Assembly (NCBI GenBank): GCA_035720425.1
Contig: DASTOB010000207.1
Location: forward strand, 1 to 5,503
Reading direction: 5' to 3'
DNA: 5,503 bases
Origin: DASTOB01 sp035720425
GTDB taxonomy: Bacteria > Chloroflexota > Limnocylindria > Limnocylindrales > CSP1-4
A model generated the notes under the pieces. It saw only the letters and a list, made by a program, of their open reading frames with translations. It was not told the origin of the DNA and made no database searches. The position numbers were made by a program, and so were the translations under genes. Shown here piece by piece: positions 1-4,542 of the stretch; position 1 is the first letter of the stretch; every line of letters starts with the position of its first letter.

Positions 1-1161
1 GCCGAACGTCAGCGCGAGCCGGGCAAGCTGCCAGCCGAGCCGCGCGTTCCGCGCCGCCTGGGGCGTGAACAGCGACAGCTGCTGACCCGCGGCCGGCGCG
101 ACGCCGTCGAGCTCCAGCTCGAGGCGCGCGACCGCGGCCGGCGGCGGCGTTCGCTCGAGCCGGGCAAGGAGGAGCCGCTCGATCGCCTCCGCCTCGGCGG
201 TCGGCTCGGGGAAGCGCTGCTCCACGGCCAGCGACGGCGTCGTCCCGGCCGGCGCGAAGGCGAGGTCGAGCTCCAGCTGCAGCCGGGCGACCGAAGCGGC
301 CGCTCCCCGTCCGAGCAGCTGCGCGGCCAGCGCCGTGGCGAGCCGACGCAGCACGAACCGGAGCGGCTCCAGTTCCGCGACCGGCGGCTCCAGCGGCAGC
401 GCGAGGACCAGCCGCTCCGGCGCCCGCCGCGGACGGAACGACTCCGTCTCCTCGCCGTTCGCACGGGCGTGGAGTCGCGCCCCCTCCTCGCCGAAGCGGG
501 CGACGAGCGCCGACCGCGGCAGCTCCGCGACCGCCCCGATCCGCCGCAACCCGAACCGGACGAGCCGGGCCCGGACGTCGTCGGCGGCGGTCAGCAGGCG
601 CGACGGCAGCGGCGCGAGGAATGCGGCCTCTCCGCCCGGCTCCACGGACACGAGGCCGCCCGCCTCCGCCCGTCCTGCCGCGATCGTCGCGCAGAAGCGC
701 GTTCCGGCGATCCCCGTGCGGGGCGGCCCGGGCAGGATCGGCGCAAGGGCAGCCGCCATCCGCCCGACCAGGACGGGCTCCGGACCCCACAGCGCCTCGA
801 GCCCGTCGGCCTGGATCTCGAGCAGCCCGAAGGCCGGGTCGGCCGGGTCGCTCGTCCCGGCGAGCCCCGGGCTGAACGCGGCAAGCGCGCCGAACGCGGC
901 CTCGGCCGCGGCCCGGTCAGCCTCCGGCGCCGGATCGAGGAACGTCGCCTCCGGCGCGAGCCGGTGGGCGGCGCCGAGCGGGATCCCCCGTCGGACCCCG
1001 AGCTCGCGGGCCGACGGGTCGTGGTCGACGACCGTCCCATCCGTCCACGGTTGCCCGCCGAGGACGATCGGGCCCGCCGGCCACGAGCCGGAGTCCCGGA
1101 CCGTCCGGGCCCGGGCGAGATCGAGGGGGAGGTGCGGCCAGTAGAGGTGGAGCCGTCGCAT
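1..1161 (-). CDS. imuB: ImuB-like Y-family DNA polymerase homologue (non-catalytic), 3' end cut by the window edge
   Basis: Translating the minus strand from the ATG at 1161 gives 387 codons without a stop to base 1, so the C-terminus is missing. The N-terminus (MRRLHLYWPHLPLDLAR) follows the ImuB pattern. Other family-like stretches are ARELGVRRGIPLGAAHRLAPE (about residues 51-71, beginning A51), FGLLEIQADGLEALWG (111-126), RTGIAGTRFCATIAA (about 148-162) and FLAPLPSRLL (about 182-191). Active Y-family polymerases have a DxD near the N-terminus and an SxDE motif; here the first position reads LYWPH and the second region reads FSPGLAGTSDPAD, so the catalytic acids are absent, as is typical of ImuB. 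Q361-F365 (QLSLF, bases 67..81) is a canonical beta-clamp-binding motif, close to where mycobacterial ImuB carries its own. The known family role is to act as the hub of the ImuA-ImuB-DnaE2 mutasome in SOS mutagenesis, linking clamp and polymerase. The gene lies downstream of imuA in the same operon; AGGA 9 nt upstream supports the start. Confidence 0.9.
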   Translation of the reverse strand, partial: MRRLHLYWPHLPLDLARARTVRDSGSWPAGPIVLGGQPWTDGTVVDHDPSARELGVRRGIPLGAAHRLAPEATFLDPAPEADRAAAEAAFGALAAFSPGLAGTSDPADPAFGLLEIQADGLEALWGPEPVLVGRMAAALAPILPGPPRTGIAGTRFCATIAAGRAEAGGLVSVEPGGEAAFLAPLPSRLLTAADDVRARLVRFGLRRIGAVAELPRSALVARFGEEGARLHARANGEETESFRPRRAPERLVLALPLEPPVAELEPLRFVLRRLATALAAQLLGRGAAASVARLQLELDLAFAPAGTTPSLAVEQRFPEPTAEAEAIERLLLARLERTPPPAAVARLELELDGVAPAAGQQLSLFTPQAARNARLGWQLARLALTFG

Positions 1162-2110
1162 CGTCGCGTGTCCTGGTTGGGGGAGCGGGGGCATCGGTCG
1201 GGGAGACGTCGAGGAGATCCGGGCGGCGGAGGCATCGGTCGCGCTCACCGCCGTCCGCGTAGAGGATCCGCAGCTCTGCCCGCCTCCCCGGCGGGCCGAA
1301 CCGGTTGCGGGCGACGGTCACCTCCGTCCGCTGGCCGACGACGTCACGGCCGAGCCGGATCCACGCCCGACGAGCGAGCTCGAGGCGCAGTCCGGCCGAC
1401 TCGGTGACGGCGCGCCCCACGGCCGCGCCGATCCCGGGCGGCTCGAGCACGACGAGGATCGCCTCCGACCGACGGGCGAGCGCGGCCAGCCGGTGGAGCC
1501 GATCGGCGAAGACCGACGGCCGAACGGACGGCGCACCCGACGACGACGGCAGGTCGACGACGAGGAGGTCCACCGTCCGACCCCCGAGCAGCGACCCGGC
1601 CATCGCGAGTCCCTCGTCGACCGACGCCGGCGTGAGCACGACGAGCCAGTCGAGGGTGACCCCGCGGGCGACCGCCTCGACCGGGTCGAAGCTGCGCGCG
1701 AGATCGACCCAGGCGACGATCGAGCCGGCCGACTGGGCCTCCGCGGCGAGTCGCAGCGCGAGCGTCGTCCGGCCACTTGAATCCGCGCCGCGCAGGGCGA
1801 GCGAGGTGGAGCGCGGCACGCCGCCCGGACCGAGGATCGCGTCAAGCTCCGCGAACCCGGTCCCGACGACCCGCCCGACGTCTGCCGGGGACGACGGCGT
1901 GTCGAAGTCCGGCAGCGGCACCGTCGCGAGCGCACCGACGACCTCGCCGACGACCTCGCCGACACTGCCGATTCCGCCGGTCCCGCTGCCGATCTCGCCG
2001 GTCCCGCCGCCGACTCCGCTCGAGCCCCCGCCCCGTTGCGGAGCTGCCGCACCCCACCGCGTCCGAAGGGTCGCGAGAGCCGCCGTCACATCAGGAGAGA
2101 GGGCTGTCAT
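917..2110 (-). CDS. imuA: ImuA/RecA-like SOS mutagenesis protein
   Basis: The frame encodes 397 residues from the ATG at 2110 (402 from an ATG at 2125). A short helical N-terminus (MTALSPDVTAALATLRTRWG) is followed by a Gly-rich low-complexity segment (about 26-55), then a RecA-type core: VGTGFAELDAILGPGG (about 82-97), a Walker A-like GADSSGRTT (108-116), a Walker B-like VDLLVVDLP (about 180-188), and RNRFGPPGRRAELRI near 268-282. The Walker A lysine is Arg (R114), so ATP use is doubtful. The family acts with ImuB and DnaE2 in damage-induced mutagenesis. I prefer the 2110 start because the 2125 ATG overlaps the -10 of a LexA-controlled promoter. The reading frame runs 245 nt into imuB in another frame before TGA at 917; that tail of about 81 residues is Arg/Pro/Gly-rich like an out-of-frame shadow, so the true C-terminus or an intervening frameshift is uncertain. 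ImuA identity is supported mainly by the RecA-like core plus the adjacent imuB and the SOS box. Confidence 0.82.
   Translation of the reverse strand: MTALSPDVTAALATLRTRWGAAAPQRGGGSSGVGGGTGEIGSGTGGIGSVGEVVGEVVGALATVPLPDFDTPSSPADVGRVVGTGFAELDAILGPGGVPRSTSLALRGADSSGRTTLALRLAAEAQSAGSIVAWVDLARSFDPVEAVARGVTLDWLVVLTPASVDEGLAMAGSLLGGRTVDLLVVDLPSSSGAPSVRPSVFADRLHRLAALARRSEAILVVLEPPGIGAAVGRAVTESAGLRLELARRAWIRLGRDVVGQRTEVTVARNRFGPPGRRAELRILYADGGERDRCLRRPDLLDVSPTDAPAPPTRTRDDATAPPLLAAPPPRSRPGPDGPGLRLVAGGPDRPRRATVDGWDGRRPRPVGPRARGPTGDPARRRPPARAGGDVPRSGAGG
1171..1174 (-). promoter_or_regulatory. Shine-Dalgarno-like AGGA for imuB
   Basis: On the minus strand AGGA lies 9 nt before the ATG at 1161. It is the only SD-like element seen at a start in this window. 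It supports the imuB start and independent ribosome entry inside the long imuA reading frame. The match is only four bases, so it is suggestive. Confidence 0.4.
1937..1960. repeat. 12-bp perfect tandem repeat within imuA
   Basis: Two identical adjacent copies of GACGACCTCGCC (plus-strand reading). On the coding strand they encode the repeated VGE-VVGE-V segment at the end of the Gly-rich linker of ImuA. The unit is a multiple of three, so copy-number change would keep the frame. Confidence 0.85.
1965..2020. repeat. 21-bp tandem repeat encoding Gly-rich linker of ImuA
   Basis: Two 21-bp units (1965..1985 and 1986..2006) differ at only two positions, and a third, partial, diverged unit follows (2007..2020). 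On the minus strand they encode the heptads GTGGIGS and GTGEIGS. This is a flexible, in-frame-expandable linker between the N-terminal helix and the RecA-like core; it has no recognised catalytic role. Confidence 0.85.
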
Positions 2111-2120
2111 GGCAGGTTTG

Positions 2121-2149
2121 ATCATCGAACATTTGTTCTATCTCGTCAA
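2121..2149 (-). promoter_or_regulatory. imuAB promoter (-35 TTGACG, 17-nt spacer, -10 GATGAT)
   Basis: On the minus strand TTGACG (2149..2144) matches the sigma-70-type -35 at five of six positions. It is followed by exactly 17 nt and GATGAT (2126..2121), four of six to TATAAT. A transcript starting 6-8 nt after the -10 would begin about 3-5 nt before the ATG at 2110, so the mRNA would be nearly leaderless. The promoter is the main reason to prefer 2110 over 2125 as the start of imuA. Confidence 0.65.
2127..2138. promoter_or_regulatory. LexA operator (SOS box) GAAC-ATTT-GTTC
   Basis: GAACATTTGTTC is a perfect GAAC-N4-GTTC palindrome, the core of the Bacillus/actinobacterial-type LexA box (CGAAC-N4-GTTCG; here the outer bases are C and T). 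It fills the 3' part of the spacer between the -35 and -10 elements of imuA, so bound LexA would block RNA polymerase. The pairing of this site with imuAB, known SOS genes in many bacteria, makes the assignment strong. Confidence 0.88.
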
Positions 2150-2169
2150 TCCCCGCAGCCTTCACAAAT

Positions 2170-2220
2170 CCCCTATCCGCCCACCTATCCAACCCCCGAT
2201 CCACCCCCGACCCAACCCCC
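2170..2220. repeat. Degenerate 12-bp C-rich tandem repeat
   Basis: About four units with the pattern CCCC[TG]ATCC[AG][CA]C: CCCCTATCCGCC, CACCTATCCAAC, CCCCGATCCACC, CCCGACCCAACC, then a C-run. The strand asymmetry is strong (nearly no G on the plus strand). It lies about 20-70 bp upstream of the imuA -35. Confidence 0.7.
2193..2220 (-). other. Putative G-quadruplex motif upstream of the imuA promoter
   Basis: The minus strand has four G-runs of 5, 3, 5 and 5 with loops of 2, 2 and 6 nt, meeting the usual G3+N1-7 pattern. It lies about 45-70 bp upstream of the imuA -35 on the imuA coding strand. Folding in the cell is unproven; it may simply follow from the C-rich repeat. Confidence 0.45.
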
Positions 2221-2222
2221 TC

Positions 2223-2335
2223 ATTCACGGCTGACTCAGCACTGCGTCCGGCACGCTCGGCCGAAGCACCGTTCTGTCGGAACTCGGGGTCGGACGAGCG
2301 TGCGAGCAGAGAATCCAACTCAGATCTGCATCGCC
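2223..2335. repeat. 113-bp direct repeat, copy A
   Basis: Aligns without gaps to copy B at 2431..2543, with 92 of 113 positions identical by hand count. The first 18 bases (ATTCACGGCTGACTCAGC) and the last 9 are identical. Inside lie a short palindrome (GCTGACTCAGC) and a perfect 9-bp inverted repeat, GCACGCTCG at 2251..2259 against CGAGCGTGC at 2295..2303. No coding role is evident; it may belong to a dispersed repeat family or be a local duplication. Confidence 0.85.
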
Positions 2336-2339
2336 ATTC

Positions 2340-2388
2340 GGGCGCGCAGCATCGGGACCGGGCGCGCGGCATCGGGACCGGGCGCGCG
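2340..2388. repeat. 20-bp tandem repeat (about 2.5 copies)
   Basis: Units 2340..2359 and 2360..2379 differ at one base (GGGCGCGC[A/G]GCATCGGGACC), followed by a 9-base partial third copy. It lies between the two 113-bp repeats. Confidence 0.88.
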
Positions 2389-2430
2389 AAGACCGCACGC
2401 GACGACCCTGCGCGCGCCACGACGCCTCCT

Positions 2431-2543
2431 ATTCACGGCTGACTCAGCCCTGCGTCCCGCATGCTCGGCCGCGTCGACGTTTCGTCGGAACTCGAGGTTG
2501 GACGAGCGTCCCGGCAAGAAACCCAATTCAGATGTGCATCGCC
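2431..2543. repeat. 113-bp direct repeat, copy B
   Basis: Second copy of the element at 2223..2335, the same length and about 81 % identical. It has its own perfect palindrome GGCTGACTCAGCC and a perfect hairpin CGACG-TTT-CGTCG at 2475..2487, at the place where copy A has only a weak CCG/CGG pairing. It ends 70 bp before the response regulator start. Confidence 0.85.
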
Positions 2544-2559
2544 GCCCAGGCGGAGCTCC

Positions 2560-2577
2560 CCGTCACGAGCCTGTCAC
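2560..2577 (+). promoter_or_regulatory. Pho-box-like direct repeat upstream of the response regulator
   Basis: CCGTCAC-GAGC-CTGTCAC: two 7-mers differing at one base, with 4 bp between them and so 11-bp periodicity. This is the layout of PhoB-type OmpR-family operators (E. coli consensus CTGTCAT-N4-CTGTCAC). It lies 23 bp before a -10-like TACGAT and 10 bp before an alternative TACCGT (2588..2593). Since the next gene encodes a regulator of that family, autoregulation is an obvious guess. The site is short and one such match could arise by chance. Confidence 0.4.
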
Positions 2578-2600
2578 GCCGCTCCCCTACCGTGGCTCGC

Positions 2601-2606
2601 TACGAT
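2601..2606 (+). promoter_or_regulatory. -10-like TACGAT before the response regulator
   Basis: TACGAT fits TANNNT and ends 7 nt before the ATG at 2614, where a transcript would start at or next to the A of that ATG. No convincing -35 is present, which would fit activator-dependent transcription. It overlaps the alternative ATG at 2605. Confidence 0.35.
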
Positions 2607-2613
2607 GGACCTG

Positions 2614-3423
2614 ATGTCGGACGCCGCCTCACCATCGGACGCCCCGATCCTCGTCGTCGACGACGACGCGAAGATCGTCCGACTCGTGCGCACGTACCTC
2701 GAGCGCGACGGCTTCATCGTCACGACGGCCGCCGACGGTCGCGCTGCACTCGAGGCGATCGAGCGCCGACGCCCCGCCCTCGTCGTGCTCGACCTCATGC
2801 TCCCCGAGATCGACGGCCGGGCGGTGATCCGCGCCATCCGCGGCGACCCCGACCACGAGGCCGTGCCGGTCCTCATCCTGTCGGCCCGCGGTTCGTTGCT
2901 CGACCGGATCACCGGTCTCGAGGACGGCGCCGACGACTACCTGCCCAAGCCGTTCTCGCCGGCGGAGCTCGTGCTGCGGGTCAAGTCGATCCTTCGGCGG
3001 ACCGCCCCACCACCCGCCGCCGGCGGCGCCGCGAGGGCACAGGCGCCAGGGTCGACCCAAGAGGCGCACGAGCCGCTCGTCCACGGTGACCTCGTCGTCG
3101 ACCGCGAGCGCTACGAGGTCACTCGGGCCGGCACCCAGGTCCCGCTCACGAACGTCGAGTTTCGCCTGCTCACGACGCTCCTCGAGGCGGACGGCCGCGT
3201 CCTCACCCGCGATCAGCTGCTCGACGCGGTCTATGGCGCCGACGAGGCAGAGGTCCTCGACCGCACGATCGACGTCCACATCGGCCGCCTGCGGGACAAG
3301 CTCGGCGACGATGCGGACAGCCCGCGCTACGTCGCGACCGTCCGCGGCGTCGGCTATCGCGCGGCACCGACCGCGAGTGCGGCGCCGACCGCGGACCGGA
3401 CCCGGACCAAAAGCCCGTCGTGA
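2614..3423 (+). CDS. OmpR/PhoB-family response regulator
   Basis: Cytoplasmic transcription factor of 269 residues that receives phosphate from its partner kinase. The receiver domain (about residues 10-127) shows ILVVDDD with the acidic pocket (D16-D18), the phosphoacceptor in VVLDLMLPEIDG (D60), the switch Ser in LILSARG (S90) and the conserved Lys in YLPKPF (K112). A Pro/Ala-rich linker of about 27 residues, rather long, joins it to a winged-helix DNA-binding domain (about 155-250) with LTNVEFRLLTTLL, VLTRDQLLDAVYG, the recognition-helix stretch RTIDVHIGRLRDKL and the wing VATVRGVGYR. The start is chosen at 2614 because a TACGAT -10-like element ends 7 nt before it; ATG at 2605 (adding MDL) is possible, and neither has a Shine-Dalgarno sequence. 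It overlaps the kinase by 4 nt. The subfamily is clear, but the regulon is not, so I give no symbol. Confidence 0.96.
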   Translation: MSDAASPSDAPILVVDDDAKIVRLVRTYLERDGFIVTTAADGRAALEAIERRRPALVVLDLMLPEIDGRAVIRAIRGDPDHEAVPVLILSARGSLLDRITGLEDGADDYLPKPFSPAELVLRVKSILRRTAPPPAAGGAARAQAPGSTQEAHEPLVHGDLVVDRERYEVTRAGTQVPLTNVEFRLLTTLLEADGRVLTRDQLLDAVYGADEAEVLDRTIDVHIGRLRDKLGDDADSPRYVATVRGVGYRAAPTASAAPTADRTRTKSPS

Positions 3424-4484
3424 TCGGCCGCACGATCGCCGCCCGGATCGCGCTCGCCGCCCTCGCATCGGCCGCCGTGGCGCTCGGGATCGTCGCCTTC
3501 GGCGTGGCCGTCGTCGGTGCCGACACGTTCACGAACATGATGGTCGACGCGGGCGATTCCCAGGAGCACGCGCGCGAGATGTACGACGCGGCGGTGACGC
3601 AGGTTGTCATCGTCGCGATCGTCGTGGCCGTCGCGGCCAGCCTGACCCTGGCCGTCCTGTTCGCCCGGATGCTCGCGCATCCGCTCGCCGAAATCGGGTC
3701 GGCCGCAAGGCGCGTGGCGGAGGGCGACTACGCGGCGCGCGTGCCGCGGACCGGCCCCGAAGAGGTCGTCAGCCTGGCCGACTCGTTCAACCAGATGGCC
3801 GCCAGCCTCCAGGACCAGGAGCGCCTGCGACGCGACTTCATCGCCAACGCCGCCCACGAGCTGCGGACCCCGCTGACGAACCTGCAGGGTTACCTCGAGG
3901 CGCTGCGCGACGGCGTCATCACCGCCGATCGGGCGACGTACGAGTCGCTCCACGAAGAGGTCGACCGGCTCGTCCGACTGTCACGCTCGCTCGACGATCT
4001 CGCCGAAGGGGATGCGGCCACCGAGGCCCCACCGACCCAGGAGCTCGACCTGGCGGCCGCCGTCCGATCCGCCGTCGAACTGTCCGGGCCCGCCTTCGAG
4101 CGCGGCGGCGTATCGGTCGAGCTGGACCTGCCGCCGGCGCTGCCCGCCCGAGCCAACCCGGACCACCTCGCCCAGGTCCTCGCCAACCTCGTCTCGAACG
4201 CCGCGCGCTACACGCCGCCGGGTGGGCGCGTGACCGTCCGCGCCGAGCGGCGAGCCGGCGACGTCCTCGTGTCGGTCGTCAACACCGGCGAATCGATCCC
4301 GCCCGGCGACCTCGATCGCGTGTTTGAGCGGTTCTACCGGGTCGACAAGTCGCGCGACCGGGCGCGCGGGGGCGCCGGCATCGGCCTCGCCATCGTCAAG
4401 CAGCTCGTCGAGGCGGCCGGGGGGCGGGTGGGAGCCGAATCGGCCGACGGGACGACCCGCTTCTGGTTCACCGTCCCGGCCTGA
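3420..4484 (+). CDS. HAMP-domain sensor histidine kinase
   Basis: Inner-membrane sensor of 354 residues, partner of the upstream regulator. In order: TM1 (about 9-33), a short extracytoplasmic loop of about 25 residues (34-59), TM2 (about 60-82), HAMP (about 83-132), a dimerisation and phosphoacceptor helix with FIANAAHELRTPLTNL (His146), and an HATPase domain with the N box NLVSNAARYTPPGG (N256, N260), the G1 box VVNTGESIPP (288-295 region), the F box VFERFYRVDKSR and the G2 box GGAGIGLAIVKQL. The G1 box has Asn288 and Ser292 where DxGxG is usual; this variant occurs in related kinases, so activity is still likely. The sensor loop is too small for a typical ligand-binding domain, suggesting sensing in the membrane or through a partner. 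The start is GTG, overlapping the regulator's stop as GTGA, which implies coupled translation. No Shine-Dalgarno is seen. Signal and family name cannot be given. Confidence 0.96.
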   Translation: MIGRTIAARIALAALASAAVALGIVAFGVAVVGADTFTNMMVDAGDSQEHAREMYDAAVTQVVIVAIVVAVAASLTLAVLFARMLAHPLAEIGSAARRVAEGDYAARVPRTGPEEVVSLADSFNQMAASLQDQERLRRDFIANAAHELRTPLTNLQGYLEALRDGVITADRATYESLHEEVDRLVRLSRSLDDLAEGDAATEAPPTQELDLAAAVRSAVELSGPAFERGGVSVELDLPPALPARANPDHLAQVLANLVSNAARYTPPGGRVTVRAERRAGDVLVSVVNTGESIPPGDLDRVFERFYRVDKSRDRARGGAGIGLAIVKQLVEAAGGRVGAESADGTTRFWFTVPA

Positions 4485-4504
4485 CCGGGCCGGCCTGATC
4501 GGGC
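4477..4504. repeat. 14-bp tandem repeat with hairpin at the kinase stop codon
   Basis: CGGCCTGACCGGGC (4477..4490) is followed directly by CGGCCTGATCGGGC (4491..4504), 13 of 14 identical. The first copy contains the TGA stop of the kinase. CCGGCC (4476..4481) and GGCCGG (4488..4493) can form a 6-bp stem with a 6-nt loop. No T-run follows on either strand, so I do not call an intrinsic terminator, though it could slow convergent transcription. Confidence 0.6.
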
Positions 4505-4542
4505 GGCCGAACCCGCGATGGCTGGCGATGGCGAACGCCCGC

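Larger units (their letters stand above)
2150..2613. other. Intergenic region between divergent imuAB and two-component operons
   Basis: About 460 bp without a convincing gene. Small reading frames cross it on both strands but lack family-like sequence, and the two that cover the repeats show no codon-position bias in their differences. It contains a C-rich 12-bp periodic tract, two 113-bp direct repeats, a 20-bp tandem repeat and promoter-proximal elements for the right-hand operon. Its left end is less GC-rich than the flanking genes. Confidence 0.7.

Noticed and set aside
9..464. Minus-strand frame of 151 codons
   Set aside because: Extremely Arg/Ser-rich; it overlaps imuB in another frame, and imuB has the family-like sequence.
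335..1407. Long plus-strand reading frames of 269 and 312 codons opposite imuB and the imuA end
   Set aside because: They are Arg/Pro/Ser/Gly-rich shadows caused by high GC; the minus strand at the same place encodes recognisable ImuB and ImuA.
1305..2234. Plus-strand frame of 309 codons antisense to imuA
   Set aside because: Ser/Thr/Arg/Pro-rich shadow that runs through the imuA promoter and the C-rich repeat; no domain pattern.
2091..2420. Small minus-strand frame (109 codons) through repeat A and the SOS box, and its counterpart 2320..2526
   Set aside because: They share a similar peptide only because of the DNA repeat; differences are not concentrated at third codon positions, neither has a ribosome site, and one crosses the imuA promoter.
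2223..2543. CRISPR array
   Set aside because: Only two long, diverged repeats with a repeat-containing interval; no regular short repeat-spacer pattern.
2461..2604. Longer start for the response regulator (ATG at 2461)
   Set aside because: The extra 48-51 residues are unlike any receiver-domain N-terminus and are encoded by repeat B and the promoter region.
3086..4327. 413-codon plus-strand frame overlapping regulator and kinase
   Set aside because: Arg/Pro-rich off-frame translation of two clearly identified genes.
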